Of a stretch of 64,000 nt of DNA, positions 10,565-22,985 are shown piece by piece (the first letter of the stretch is position 1; each line of letters opens with the position of its first letter). A model generated the notes under the pieces. That model saw only the letters and a list, made by a program, of their open reading frames with translations, was not told the origin of the DNA and ran no database searches. Position numbers and translations under genes: made by a program. The DNA is from Psococerastis gibbosa (Eukaryota > Arthropoda > Insecta > Psocodea > Psocidae). Location of the stretch: positions 7,116,874-7,180,873 of the forward strand of contig OZ020490.1 in assembly GCA_963971405.1 (NCBI GenBank), given 5' to 3'.

Positions 10565-11450
10565 AATGAAAGGGGACAATGGGCAACTCAAAGTGTGATT
10601 AGCTGCTGCCACGTTATAAGACAACACTGTTGCTTGTCAGCTCATACCGTTTATACACCGAGTAAGTCGTCTGAAAGTGTAGAGAACCCTCAATGGGGGG
10701 ATGCGACAATAAATATGAAAAGTCTGATGAGCTGCTGCAACGTTATAACTTATAAGACAACACTGTTGCTTGTCAGCTCATACCGTTTATACACTGAGTA
10801 AGTCGTCTGAAAGTGTTGAGAACCCTCAATGGGGGGATGCGACAATAAATATGAAAAGTCTGATTAGCTGCTGCAACGTTATAACTTATAAGACAACACT
10901 GTTGCTTGTCAGCTCATACCGTTTATACACTGAGTAAGTCGTCTGAAAGTGTTGAGAACCCTCAATGGGGGGATGCGACAGTAAGTATGAAAAGTCTGAT
11001 TAGCTGCTGCCACGTTGTAACTTATAAGACTGTTGCTTGTCAGCTCATACCGTTTATACACTGAGTAAGTCGTCTGAAAGTGGTGAGAACCCTCAATGGG
11101 GGGGATGCGACAATAAATATGAAAAGTCTGATGAGCTGCTGCAACGTTATAACTTATAAGACAACACTGTTGCTTGTCAGCTCATACCGTTTATACACTG
11201 AGTAAGTCGTCTGAAAGTGTAGAGATCCCTCACTTGCGGGATGCGACAGTAAATGTGAAAAGTCTGATTAGCTGCTGCCACGTTATAACTTATAAGACAA
11301 CACTGTTGCTTGTCAGCTCATATACCGTTTATAAACGTTTATAACGTGTATAAATACACTAAGTCGTAAGTAGAGATCCTTCACTGAGGAGATGCGACCG
11401 TAAATATGAAAAGTCTGATTAGCTCCTGCCACGTTATAAGACAACTTTAG
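10565..11450. repeat. Tandem array, about 136 bp period, six units plus partials
   Basis: gttgcttgtcagctcatacc recurs at 10629, 10765, 10901, 11032, 11169 and 11305 (spacing 136, 136, 131, 137, 136). The last units are more diverged, and the sixth contains a small taaacgtttataacg expansion. No protein-coding pattern. Confidence 0.9.
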
Positions 11451-12332
11451 TGCTTTACTCAGTTTGATTCAGTTAGGACAGTGTAGGCTATGTTTGCTTA
11501 AGTGTTTAAAATGAATAAGAAATTAAGTGGTTCAGAATTCAGGTGTATTTCTTATAATTTCCTTTGGCACATTTTGTTTTTTTTGGAGGGTAGGGGGCGC
11601 TGGAAGACTTGTTACCCAGGGCGGCGAAATCCCAAAGCCTGGCTTCATGCCAACATATATAAGGGCCTTCGGCCTTAATATTTCTTAGGATCATATTTGT
11701 TGCATCGAATATTGGAACAAGACGTTTTTCCCTGTCGATAAGGAGGTAGCTAAACCATTCAATTATATGCAACTGCAAATTTCGACTTAGGGTGGGTGAC
11801 AGCTAGCTCTGTCCGATCTCTTAATTTAGGCTCCTTCACTAAACCAGAACTTTAAAAAGTATCAGTGAAATACGAAAACCTCAACGGGTCAACAACCAGA
11901 CTTGACTCATTTTGGCTCATTTGTAAAACTCCAGGGGAATGCTCTTTAACCGAGGCAACCCCGACTTAACCGCGGGACGGAATTTAAGCATAAAACCAAA
12001 CACTGTCGGACCTCTTGATTCAAGCTCCTTCACTTAACCGTGACTTTAACAAGTTTTAGTGAAGGACAAGAACACCACAGACCAGGTTAATTGCCAGACT
12101 TGACACAAAGTTTGGTTTAGGTTATTTGTATAACTCTCCCAAAGTTAAACCTTCCAAGCTGCGCATTCTTAAGGAGCAGAGTCAAGTTTGTGTTGAATTT
12201 CAGACTTTAGGGTAGCATTTGAAGCCAAGGATATACAGTATATACAAATTATGTACCTCCGCTGCATGTACCTACAATGTAGGTACAATATTAGCGTGGA
12301 TTATTTACAAGCCTATACTATAGTACGGTATA
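11451..12332. other. Mostly unique non-coding sequence
   Basis: Holds an imperfect pair of segments (tttaggctccttcactaaac at about 11824, ttcaagctccttcacttaac at about 12018), i.e. a decayed duplication of about 195 bp, and a GGCC-TTC-GGCC hairpin at 11664. A 79-codon minus-strand frame (11539-11778) has no supporting features. Confidence 0.4.
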
Positions 12333-12840
12333 TGATGTAACGGCTACAACGACTTCTTTTAAATTCACATAGCCTACTATATTGTAGTCGTTGTTAATGT
12401 TAACAAAACGAGAAAGGTTGCTTGCCCCTTGATAGTTTTCTTCTGGGGGTAAAAAAATAAAAATAACTAATTTTTCATGAAAAATAAAAATAACTAATTT
12501 TTCACGAAAAATGAATAAAAAATAATTTCTCTGCGGTACCTTTCTATCGATGATTTCTACCTTCAGGTATGTTTTCGGTATTAAATAGAGTAACAAACCC
12601 GAACAAGTTGCGTTCCCAAAAAAGATTTGGTTTCTTGCAAAAAATTATTCCACCCCCTCACACCAAAATGTTTGCAGATAGATTGGAGTTTTAAGGATTT
12701 AAAAATATATTGACGTTACCTCACCTTCAGTGACGTCAGATGGACCCCCCCCCCCTCCCCGAAAAACATTTCTAGCTACGGCCATGGGGATATCGAGGGA
12801 CCCGAAATTAAACCATAGGAAAATTATTTGCTATGAAATT
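12333..12840 (+). repeat. GTCTGTC-family repeat, 5' truncated
   Basis: Retains the gctacaacgacttcttttaa and aaaataacta-tttttca blocks and the ctgcggtacctttctatcga block. A 27 bp unit (aaataactaatttttca-type) is duplicated at 12464-12515. Followed by the LINE RT fragment. Confidence 0.6.
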
Positions 12841-12860
12841 AGTCACATTATCTAGCCAAA

Positions 12861-13154
12861 TTGCAAGCCATTGGTTTCTCTAACTCAGCAACAAACTGGA
12901 CAGAGCAATCCCTAAAAGGTAGACGGCAGCGTGTCTCTATGGAGGACAGCAACAAACAGACAGTTTTTTCATCTTGGAGGGACCTAACATGCGGTGTACC
13001 CCAAGGAGGGGTGTGTGCCCCCCTCTACTTCTCCATTGCCGCACTAGATCTTTCCACTGTCCTTGAATATTGCCGACACCACGGATATGCGGATGATTTC
13101 CAAATATATTTACATTACAATTGTGTTCTCAAGAAAACAGTTTACACTAGATAG
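12861..13154 (+). pseudogene. LINE reverse-transcriptase fragment (RVT_1 palm)
   Basis: The frame carries a non-LTR retrotransposon RT core: GRRQRVSMEDSN, then the motif LTCGVPQGGVCAPLYFSI (family consensus GVPQGSVLGPLLF), then the catalytic box YADDFQIY. The two active-site aspartates are present. The fragment covers only about 95 residues and stops at TAG soon after the YADD box; no endonuclease or downstream ORF2 is attached. Its left side abuts the end of a GTCTGTC-family repeat copy. It is a dead, doubly truncated insertion. The exact clade (CR1, Jockey or I-like) cannot be set from this piece. Confidence 0.8.
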
Positions 13155-13854
13155 GATCACATTCGCCACAACCCCCCCCCCCCCGTAAAAAAATACTGGC
13201 TATGTCCTTGACGATCATTCAAAGTTAACATCTATCAAACGCTTTAAATTTTTGTGAATTTGTGTTTCCGTGAGTGGGGAAGCCTGTGCATGAAGAAGAT
13301 CCTTTCGAAAAGCCTGATGACGGCATTAGGTCTACTTGGTTTTGCCCCCACCTTCATTTTAAAACTTTACGCTTCTGGACAAGAGTATGTTTGGCGTATT
13401 CCTGGGAGGGGGGGGTCCGATCCTTAGGAAAGATGTCCCATGCAGTATGGAGTAAGTGTAGTTTGTTGTATGCAAGGCGTTCTTTGGGGTACAAAACCGC
13501 CCGGCGGCCTTAGCGAAATAATATAGATGGAATAGCTTCTTTCTTATCCAAGTCCATGAACAGCAATAGAGTTGGGACAATAATCTTCTCAGACGTGAAA
13601 ACCTTATTAGATCATTCCACTTTCTATATATTGCAAAATGGAGACACGGAGAGAGACATTTTCCTTTGTTGGCAACCATCTATTCATGGGTTTCAAAGAC
13701 TGGCCACCCCCCTTTGCCTTTGTGTTGCTGAGCTGCCATGACGTATATTTTGGGGGGCATAATTGGGGTGAAGTAAAGGTCAGATAGCATTGTACTGCAC
13801 TACAATGTATAGGTAGAACGCCAGAAGTGACTTTCGAAGATGATATTTAAGCAA

Positions 13855-14079
13855 AGGGTTAGTTGGACTTACATTGCCTGTTGTGTTAATAGTCATCAGT
13901 TCTCAGGACTTAGCCATCGGTTCTTCTCAGGACTAAGTCTGATGATGGGAGTAGCACCCATTGCCGAAACGTCGCCCCCTTCCCCTGACAATGGGCTCCG
14001 CTCTAATTGTTCGATGACCATGAGACCCATGCTTCTAATGACTATTAGCACAACAGACAATGTAAGTCCAACTAACCCT
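13855..14079. mobile_element. MITE with termini agggttagttggacttacat
   Basis: The left terminus runs agggttagttggacttacat, then tgcctgttgtgttaatagtc. The right end is its inverse (aatgtaagtccaactaaccc). Related copies: 24720-24890 (half), 32905-33558 and 39253-39630 (both interrupted), 63641-63690 (fragment). Confidence 0.75.
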
Positions 14080-14155
14080 GTGTTAAATAGTATTACACCT
14101 TTACAAATAGATTTTGAAGATGAGTCAATGACCATATACCAAGATGAATCCACAA

Positions 14156-14205
14156 AAACAGAGCCTGTTCAAAACTACAACAAACTAGGTAGTGTGTTGA
14201 CAGGG
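14156..14205 (+). mobile_element. 5S-like SINE head fragment at the edge of the satellite
   Basis: cagagcctgttcaaaactac and caaactaggtagtgtg match the SINE head, directly before the first 414 bp-type satellite unit. Confidence 0.45.
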
Positions 14206-16287
14206 AACAGTGGCGGAGCGTACATGTAAGGCGGGCAATGCCGCATTACACTCAACAAATCCTTATAATGTATTAAGAGCTTCGTTGAAATCTATAGGAA
14301 GCCGCGAGCAAATAAGATTGTATGAGGCGTGTATTCCACTTGTCATCTTTTCTTCATCTGTGCATTAAAATTTGATGCGATTTTTGTTTTATGGAGACTA
14401 TTATGTAGATACTTAACTTATCTATAATAAATCAAGTTATAATTGGTAGAGAAAATAATAAGTCTCTACATATTATAACTTAATTTATAATATATAAGTT
14501 AAGTATCAGCTTAATAGTCTCCTTAAAACAAAAATCTCATCAATTTTTAATACACAAATGAAGAAAAACTGACGAGTGGAATTGCTGCCTAAGCTTTGGC
14601 AGGGGAACAGTGGCAGAGCGTGCATGTAAGGTGGGCAATGCCGCATTACACTCAACAAAGCCTTAGAATGTATTAAGAGCTTTGTTGAAATCTATAGGAA
14701 GATGACTATCATGATACTTAACTTATCTATTATAAATTAAGTTATAAATGGTCGAGACGATAATAAGTCTCTACCATATTAAAACTTAATTTATAATAGA
14801 TAAGTTAAGTATATCCATAATAGTCTAATTAAAACAAAAATCTCATCAATTTTTAATACACAAATGAAGAAAAACTGACGAGTGGAATAGCTGCCTAAGC
14901 TTTGGCAGGGGAACAGTGGCAGGGCGTGCATGTAAGGTGGGCAATGCCGCATTACACTCAACAAAGCCTTAGAATGTATTAAGAGCTTTGTTGAAATCTA
15001 TAGGAAGCCGCGAGCAAATAAGATTGTATTGTATGAGCATGATGTTAGGCGGCTATTCCATCTGTCAATAATCCGTCATTTGTGCATTAAAAATTGATGA
15101 GTTGTTTGTTTTAAGATGACTATCATGATACTTAACTTATCTATTATAAATTAAGTTATAAATGGTCGAGACGATAATAAGTCTCTACCATATTAAAACT
15201 TAATTTATAATAGATAAGTTAAGTATATCCATAATAGTCTAATTAAAACAAAAATCTCATCAATTTTTAATGCACAAATGAAGAAAAACTGACGAGTGGA
15301 ATAGCTGCCTAATCGTTGGCAGGGGAACAGTGGCAGAGCGTGCATGTAAGGTGGGCAATGCCGCATTACACTCAACAAATCCTTAGAATGTATTAAGAGC
15401 TTCGTTGAAATCTATAGGAAGCCGCGAGCAAATAAGATTGTATTGTATGAGCATGATGTTAGGCGGCTATTCCATCTGTCAATAATCCGTCATTTGTGCA
15501 TTAAAAATTGATGAGTTGTTTGTTTTAAGATGACTATCATGATACTTAACTTATCTATTATAAATTAAGTTATAAATGGTCGAGACGATAATAAGTCTCT
15601 ACCATATTAAAACTTAATTTATAATAGATAAGTTAAGTATATCCATAATAGTCTAATTAAAACAAAAATCTCATCAATTTTTAATGCACAAATGAAGAAA
15701 AACTGACGAGTGGAATAGCTGCCTAATCGTTGGCAGGGGAACAGTGGCAGAGCGTGCATGTAAGGTGGGCAATGCCGCATTACACTCAACAAAGCCTTAG
15801 AATGTATTAAGAGCTTTGTTGAAATCTATAGGAAGCCGCGAGCAAATAAGATTGTATTGTATGAGCATGATGTTAGGCGGCTATTCCATCTGTCAATAAT
15901 CCGTCATTTGTGCATTAAAAATTGATGAGTTGTTTGTTTTAAGATGACTATCATGATACTTAACTTATCTATTATAAATTAAGTTATAAATGGTCGAGAC
16001 GATAATAAGTCTCTACCATATTAAAACTTAATTTATAATAGATAAGTTAAGTATATCCATAATAGTCTAATTAAAACAAAAATCTCATCAATTTTTAATG
16101 CACAAATGAAGAAAAACTGACGAGTGGAATAGCTGCCTAATCGTTGGCAGGGGAACAGTGGCAGAGCGTGCATGTAAGGTGGGCAATGCCGCATTACACT
16201 CAACAAATCCTTAGAATGTATTAAGAGGTTTGTTGAAATCTATAGGAAGCCGCGAGCAAAATATATAAGATTGTGTGAGCATGATGT
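14204..16287. repeat. Satellite array with 414 bp period that contains a captured MITE
   Basis: ggcaggggaacagtggc recurs at 14598, 14904, 15318, 15732 and 16146, after a diverged first unit at 14204. The last three spacings are exactly 414. Each full unit holds a MITE (for example 15048-15309, termini ggcggctattccatctgtca and inverse) bounded by TTA and TAA. Unit 2 lacks the left MITE arm by a deletion of about 108 bp with an AAG microhomology. Confidence 0.9.
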
Positions 16288-16662
16288 TATCGAGCATAGT
16301 AATATAGCCTAGTAGTAGAAGTATGCCATTAATATAATAAGAAAATTAAGAATCTCGTCACGTTGTTAGAATTCAAATGTTTAATATTTTGTTTCCTAAT
16401 GTTTACTTAATAAGAAAATAGAACATACTAAAAAAAATTAGTACTAAATAAAATGATGCATGTTTTAGTTTTTTTTTCTTTCAAATTTTTACTTTATAAG
16501 AAGATAGAACATTATATACCGTATATACAAAATGACGCGTGTTTTCTTTTTTTTAAACTTAAATAAATATTTGCACATACATTACACTTACATTACAAGC
16601 ATTACACACATTACACACACAATTATCCCACGCTCCGCCACTGCAGGGGAACATGGTGGGAC

Positions 16663-17412
16663 CAGTGGCGTAGCCAAGGGGGGGGGGGGGTCAGCGGGGT
16701 CCGGACCCCCCCAAAATTTCGCAAAACAGAAAATTCCCCGGGGAGACCCCGGTCCCCCTGTTTCCAGTTTTGTTAATAATGTTATCGTCTGCAAAATCAA
16801 AATATGTTTGCCGACAAACTATTTCAGGCCCATTTTTTCAAAAACCTTCCCCGGGCCCCCCTTGTTTGCTGTAATATTCTTCATATGTAAAATATGAGCT
16901 TAACTGCTTTTGATATTCCACTATTTTGGGCCTATTCTTTTTCAAAATAATTCCCTCGGGGGAGAACCCCCGGCCCCCCTTTCTTGCAGTAGGTCTACTA
17001 TTCTTCGGCTGTAAAAGCTAAACGTTATTAAAATAGGTACTTACATTCCGTGTCCGGACCGTCAGATCATTTAAAATTAAAATAGGTTACAAGACGTATA
17101 TACATCATAATGTGTAAAACTCCACAATTTCAGGCCTATTTTTTCAAAAACCTTCCCCGGGGCCCCCCTTCAGCCCTTCCGACCCTTCGGGTGGGGAAAT
17201 TAAGATCATGCCCCTAATTCAAAGATGTGTAAGTCCATGAGGACGGCTTTCCTATTTTTCTACTATTTTACGAAAATACGGGGGGGGGGGGAGAGCGCCG
17301 AATGAAACACCACCTCATTCGAAAACCTATCGAAATTCATAATCGGGCAAACTTCATGTATTGATGTTGTATGAAAACTGGACCCCAAAAAAAATTTCTG
17401 GCTACGCCACTG
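16663..17412. mobile_element. hAT-like element, 750 bp, 8 bp duplication with one mismatch
   Basis: Starts cagtggcgtagcca and ends with its exact inverse tggctacgccactg. The flanks are GGTGGGAC and GCTGGGAC. It contains three imperfect ttccccggggcccccctt-like segments and no transposase frame. Confidence 0.8.
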
Positions 17413-17447
17413 GCTGGGACAAGCGAAATTAGAGGACTCAAAAAAAA

Positions 17448-17500
17448 TCTGGACTTGGTGGGTTACGAACCCACGATCTATATGTTTTTCCGGGGCCTAA
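17448..17500 (-). mobile_element. Decayed tRNA-like repeat
   Basis: ggacttggtgggttacgaac and ccacgatct match the T arm and acceptor side of the 26666-26737 unit; the remainder is lost. Confidence 0.4.
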
Positions 17501-18150
17501 TCAGTTTTAATTAATGCTGGAGAATGCGTGTAAAATAGATTAGTAATCTATCAATTTAACCTAATTAACTCATCAAACTGCAGTAGTGCCATTGAGATTT
17601 GTCTTTGCTAGTGCAAAGCAACTTAGTAGTTTGTAATTAAACCGGTATTTTCTCAGTCAAAGGGTATCTCTATGCCATCTAATCAGGATTTCCTCCCTTT
17701 AGGAACTAGTTCTAACAAGATTACTAAGTGAGCTGTATTGCACAAACCCATTGCTGAGCCGTCATGATTGTTTCATGTCAAATAGTCTGCCATAAAAGGA
17801 TTTGGAATGTTGATATTAGCCACACCTGCATCGCCCCCAAAAAACACGTTTTTTTTTTTTTAAATCAGCGTTCTGCTATTAAGATGATAAGGATGGTAAT
17901 TTACAAATAGGCACTCAAAAATTTGTCAATTCTAGTTTAGTTTACAAACTAAAAAATAATGCAATTAAAGGTTTACTTACGGTACATCTTTCTTTTTTAA
18001 GACGATGTTGCAAGAAGATATTCCCCCCTATTAAGCTTACACGAGTATTGAATAACGTTCCAATATCGATCCAATGAGTCCTGTGAGTCCAAAAGAATTC
18101 GAATGTGTAATAGGTAGGTACCTAAATTCAGATTCTATTCGAATACATAA
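17501..18150. other. No gene recognised
   Basis: AT-rich. A good minus-strand donor (gtaagtaaacc, at about 17980) exists, but no phase-compatible exon could be attached to it. Confidence 0.4.
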
Positions 18151-18431
18151 GCTTAAACATTCCGAATAATATCGAATAAATATAAAATCGTCAATGGTAA
18201 GATTGTCACAGCTTGTCTATTGTCGCTTGTAGCCGGTGTAGGTTGACATCGAGAAGACGAGAACGTATAACAGTTTGCCAATGGCCAAAAATTCATACAG
18301 AAACACAACAAATAATGTCCGAAATCCATGAGGTCGTTGGTAGGTCTGGGTTCATAAAAAGCACTAAAATAAACTACTGACATAACTAATACAAAATAAT
18401 AAATATAAAATAAATTAACAAAGAAATATAT

Positions 18432-18492
18432 TCAAAAAGCAAAATTAGTCGAAACGTTAGAAATACGCTGTAAATATTCACATGGTATCATC
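18432..18492 (-). CDS. Candidate terminal exon of the membrane-protein gene
   Basis: A minus-strand acceptor (tttgatttctgttgccag) precedes a 61-base segment. It has the one-base phase needed after the 24430-24606 exon, giving AG+G = Arg. It reads MIPCEYLQRISNVSTNFAF and then TGA at 18432-18434. The implied intron is 5.9 kb and full of repeats. No canonical AATAAA follows on this strand. Tentative only; the true downstream exon may lie elsewhere. Confidence 0.25.
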
Positions 18493-18532
18493 CTGGCAAC
18501 AGAAATCAAAGTGAGGACGCATCAATCGATAA

Positions 18533-18695
18533 TCAACTTCGGTGGCCAGGTGGTAACGTGCTTGCACTTGTGCGAGTCTTTACACGCCATGCAATCGGAG
18601 ACGTGTCGTACTCATCACGGGTAATAACCTACAGAGGCAACTGAAAAGGTCAATCGGATACATTCATTAAATTCTATGTATGCGATTTATCTTTA
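18533..18695. repeat. Dispersed repeat of about 155 bp (copy at 44105-44263)
   Basis: ggtggtaacgtgcttgcact, gcgagtctttacacgccatg and ctgaaaaggtcaatcggata are shared with 44105-44263 at high identity. A diverged inverse copy is at 21680-21835. The ggccaggtggtaac stretch resembles a box A, so a SINE origin is possible. Confidence 0.65.
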
Positions 18696-19431
18696 TATAT
18701 TTATATATATAAAAAAAAAAAATTATTGAGAAATAAGGAATCACTCAACTGCACAACTTTGTACAACTTTGTAGCCCTCCCGTTTCTTTTGGTCACTCTT
18801 AAATTGTCAAATTAGTGAAATATACACTTTTTAGCTATGCGCGGAAAATGGGTAGTCCTGGGGGGGGGGGGCTAAACCCCCCCCCCCTTCCCAAGGTCTG
18901 TCCCTGCCCCCCCCAGAATCCTATAAATAACCATAAAATTGATACGTTTTGTACCATCCATTAAGCGAATAAAGCGACCACTTAAAGCCTTAAATACCTA
19001 CGATTTTGTAGGAAGTCGCTATAACCCCAGGACCCCCCCTTCAGGTCTCCAGAACCCTATAGAGCTCATTATTAATTTAAAAGCTGCGTATGAAAACGGT
19101 TTTTCCCCCCTTCGAAAACCATTCGTTTCGCCACTGAGCATTGCTATTATAATCTTTGTTGAACTTGCCAGGACATTTTTATTTTTTGTTTTAATGAGAA
19201 GGGCGAGTCTTCTGGAAGATTTATTGTTTTTTTCGGGACTTAGCCCTACCCCCCAGACTTTTTGAGATTTTCCGCCATTATTTTTAGCATGTAATTAACT
19301 CGCTATACCTTAATCTGACGCGCTCGAGTTTATCCAGAAATCCCCGCTTGGGCTCCCCTATATACTATTATAGTATGTTTACACATACCTACTGAATAAT
19401 ATACTTATTGTCTCTTTTAATATTTTTAAAG

Positions 19432-19586
19432 CAAAGAAAAACGACCGTCTAATGCCAGTAATACAATACGAAGACGTAATCTCTTCACTTTGTGCCTCGA
19501 AGATGGAAAAGATTAAGAGCTCAACTGTGTGTAAAGAAGAAAGGGAAGTAAGGCCGGAAATAAAACGAGAACGGAGTCATAACTAA
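19432..19586 (+). CDS. Candidate plus-strand terminal exon, charged C-terminus, unknown
   Basis: After a T-rich tract ending in AAAG (19431), 51 codons are open up to TAA at 19584-19586. The segment is highly charged (EDVISSLCASKMEKIK, then CKEEREVRPEIKRERSHN) and lies in DNA not shared with other repeats in the window. An ATTAAA hexamer follows at about 19702. No upstream partner exon was found, and a run of this length can occur by chance. Confidence 0.25.
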
Positions 19587-19869
19587 ACGAAACTTTCCCG
19601 CCCATTTTTTGAATATTCATGATACTTAAACGATTCGCTTTGAGCTATATTCCAGAAATTTTAAAAGTTAAAAAGTGTTTTATTTTAGTTTCTGGTTGCC
19701 ATTAAAATACAGTAGGTCTAATCAGGGTCGTGCCGTGTTAGGTGAAGTAAAGTCTGAAAATGCCACCCCTCAACGTCTATTTAAGTTTTTCTCTTTTCAC
19801 AAAAAAAAATACTTTGGGTTCAGTTGGTAGGTAGTTTGGGATATTTTACTCACCTTTTGGTCGCGGTAA

Positions 19870-20053
19870 GGCGGCTATTCCACTTGTCAATATTCCGTAA
19901 TTTGTGCATAAATAATTGATGAGATTTTTGTTTTAAGGAGACTATTAGGCCTATGTAGATACTTAACTTATCTATTATAAATTAAGTTATAATATGGTGG
20001 AGACTTATTATTGATGCATAAATGACGGAATATTGACACGTGGAACAGCCGCC
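19870..20053. mobile_element. Short PIF/Harbinger-like MITE with TAA duplication
   Basis: Starts ggcggctattccacttgtca and ends with the inverse form tgacacgtggaacagccgcc. TAA flanks both sides (19867-19869, 20054-20056). It is the same subfamily as the element trapped in the 414 bp satellite at 14.2-16.3 kb. Confidence 0.85.
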
Positions 20054-20284
20054 TAAGGAATGCTGTCCATAACGTAATTATCTTGTTATGGTGGGCCTAC
20101 TAACGGATTTTAACGCAGTTTAGGAGGACTTTGGACAATAAAAAAACTATAAATATGGAAAGAAAATGCAATAAGTATGTTTTGATGCAAATATTGTGTT
20201 ATAATGCTGTAAGTAGATATAATAGTACATGCCAATTTTATTTTTTAGTCATTTTTAATTAAAATTTAGTTTAAAATTTAGTTA

Positions 20285-20611
20285 TAATTATTTTTTTTAC
20301 CCCCAGAAGCGAACTATCAAGGGGCAAGCGACCCCCCGCATTTTGTACATATTAATAACGACTACAATATATGTGAATTTAAAAGAAATCGTTGGAGCCG
20401 TTTTTGAGAAATAATTTTTTTAGACGTTTTTTTTTAGTTTTTTGAGAATAAAACCCCCCCAAATTAAGTTAGCCCAATATAGAAAAAAAATTGTTTCGAG
20501 ACATGATTTTTGCGAACCTACATGCAAAATTTCATCAAAATCGGTTGAGTAGTTTGCCCGGAAATAGATGAACAGACAGACAGACAGACATACAGACATA
20601 CAGCCAGACTT

Positions 20612-20646
<35 letters not shown>

Positions 20647-20770
20647 TTTCGCAAAAACCACTTTTTTGTGTTCCTGGGACCTCAAAACGTGTAATTCCGT
20701 TGAAATCTCGGAATCGGAAATTTCGAACATCACAAAGCTTTCCTTATACTATGTATAAATTGGAAAGGAA
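20285..20770 (-). repeat. GTCTGTC-family repeat, minus strand
   Basis: Contains a (GACA)n run at 20573-20645, ccggaaatagatgaacagac, and ends ctttccttatactatgtata. The repetitive cysteine-serine frames here are translation of the GACA run. Confidence 0.7.
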
Positions 20771-20799
20771 TAATAATATAATAAAATTCCAGGGAAATG

Positions 20800-21680
20800 A
20801 TTATTAAAAATACTATTTGACATCATCTGGTAGAAACTGGTTAAAAATGGTTTACTTAGAGTATGAAACAAAATATATAGTTATATATAATATATATACG
20901 CCTTGGTCGCTTAGAAAACGAACACTTCCAAACGTTTCGTCATGACTTGCTGTTGACATATTCAGTGGCACTGCGTATACTTTGCGGCAATTGTGCCTCA
21001 TTAATGGACGAAAAAATCGACGTTTTATCAAACCATCTTCAAAAGCAACCTAAATACAACCCACCAAGACGAATTTTCAACGGCACAGAAATCTAATAAA
21101 TTTCGGGAAAAGAATCAAGTTCCGCCATTTTGAATCTGCACGGCAGCAGAATTAAAGCTCTAAAATGTAATCAGAAATCCCATTTTACTTACTTATATCA
21201 ACAGGAAAGAAAGGCCATGTTGATTTGTCAATACGGAGGTTTCTATAGAGGCGTTATTTTGGTGACGTCACAACCAATCAAGAATTTAATGAGGTCAATA
21301 ATATACCAAGGCTCCCCCCCCCCCCGGCCCGGATGGAAGGTTTCCCCCAACCCCCCTGCTGTCACCCGATACAGCAGTTAAATAGAACTCTTTCCTGGAT
21401 TTGCTTTTTCTTTATGATTTTCCTTAGAAATGTGTTTTTCACGGCTGGTTTGCAGTGTTAATTTGATTTCTGAAAATTTTCCTGAGAATGCTCAGAATTC
21501 CGAGAATTTATTATGAGAAATAAGCTGACTGTTTAAATTAGCCACCCCCTGGAAGACGTTGAAATCGGTTTTTATTCCGTTCCTGTTTTTACTTTAGTAC
21601 GAGGAAAGTATAAGGAAAGCATTGTGATGGTCGAAATGTTTTATTTATTTATTTAAATAAAAAGATTATACGTACGCAGA
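20800..21680. other. No gene recognised; decayed repeat pieces
   Basis: Includes a cgtttcgtcatgacttgctg segment that also occurs near 41815 and 5195, and a C/G-tract near 21310 typical of hAT-like ends here, with no complete element. Confidence 0.4.
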
Positions 21681-22134
21681 CAATTTAATGAATGCATCCG
21701 ATTGACCTCTTCAGTCGCCTCTGTTGGTTAGTACTAGTGTTGAGTTACGACACGTCTCCGATTGCATGCCGTGTAAAAACTTCCACATGTACAAACACAC
21801 TAACACCTTGCCATCGTAGCCGATTATCGCTAATTACGATATTTCAACGGATTTACACGTTTCAAGGTCCCAGTTCCCCAATTTCGACCATCAGAGAAAG
21901 CTTTACTTACACTACGTATTAATGGGAAAGAAGAAAAAATAGGCAAGTGGAGGAATCGAGCCAAGAACCTTTCAAAGGTGTATGTCACCGTTCCTATACT
22001 AGTGTAGGTACACTCGTTATTAGTTATTATTTTTTAAATGACGTTTTGGGGACCCAGGTCTGCTTATACGTATAAATACTGGCCCATAAGTCCTTTGCCT
22101 AATGCCAACGATCCCATCATGGGCATTACTGCTT

Positions 22135-22985
22135 TCCAATTTATACGTAGTGTAAGGAAAGCTTTGTGATGTTGGAAATTATCGGTTCCGAGATTTCAAC
22201 GGAATTACACGTTTTGAGGTCCCAGGAACCCAAAAAAGTGTTTTTTACGAAATGTCTGTCTGTCATCGCTTTGTCTATTTGTCTGTCTGTCTGTATGTCT
22301 GTCTGTCCGTCTGTTAATCTATTTCCGGGCAAGCTACTACGCCGATTATGATGAAGTTATGCTAATAGGTTCACAAAAATCATGCCTCGAGACAATTTTT
22401 TTTTTTTTTGCCTAACCCATTTTGGGGGCGTTTTATTATCAAAAAACTCCAAAAAAAGTCTAAAAAACATTATTTCTCAAAAACGGCTCCAACGATTTCT
22501 TTTAAATGCACATATATTGTATTCGTTACTAATGTTAACAAAATGCGGGGGGTTGCTTGCCCCTTGATAGTTTTATTCTGGGGGTAAAAAAATGAAAATA
22601 AGTCAATTTTCATGAAAAATGACTAAAAATAATTTTTCTGCGGAACCTTTCAATCGCTGATTTCTACTTTCAGGTATGTTTTAGGTGTTCAATAGAGTAA
22701 CGAAACCGGTCAGGCTGCATTCCAAAAAAAATATTTGGTTGTGCAAAAAATAATTTTTTGAAGAAATTATGAAAAATTCACGATCAAATATATTGTATTA
22801 CGTGCCATGTGCCATTGTTACTACTGTGACAACGTATTGGTCTATTAGTTCCTGAATATGCAATTAAGTTTTAAGGGGTTTTTAATATATTGAGGTGGAC
22901 CCCCCCTCCCCATTCGAGGGATCTGAAATTTAACCATAGGGAAATTATTTACTATGAAATTACACATTATTTTTATCTACTAATT
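22135..22985 (+). repeat. GTCTGTC-family repeat, near full length
   Basis: Begins tccaatttatacgtagtgta, then acgttttgaggtcccaggaa, a short GTCTGTCT run, caaaaatcatgcctcgagac and the ctcaaaaacggctccaacga block, ending near the ccatagggaaattatttact block. Length about 850 bp. Confidence 0.75.

Noticed and set aside
10556..10801. 81-codon frame at 10.56-10.80 kb
   Set aside because: Lies inside the 136 bp tandem array; the frame is a by-product of the repeat.
14204..16287. CRISPR-like regular repeats
   Set aside because: The repeats are 414 bp, contiguous and contain a transposon; there is no repeat-spacer layout and no cas gene, and the genome is eukaryotic. The same applies to the 32 bp array at 54253-54563, which has no spacers.
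20420..20733. Cysteine/serine-rich frames (MSVCLSVCLS type) at 20.4-20.7 kb and 54.2-54.6 kb
   Set aside because: Direct translation of GACA/GTCTGTC repeats; no other coding sign.
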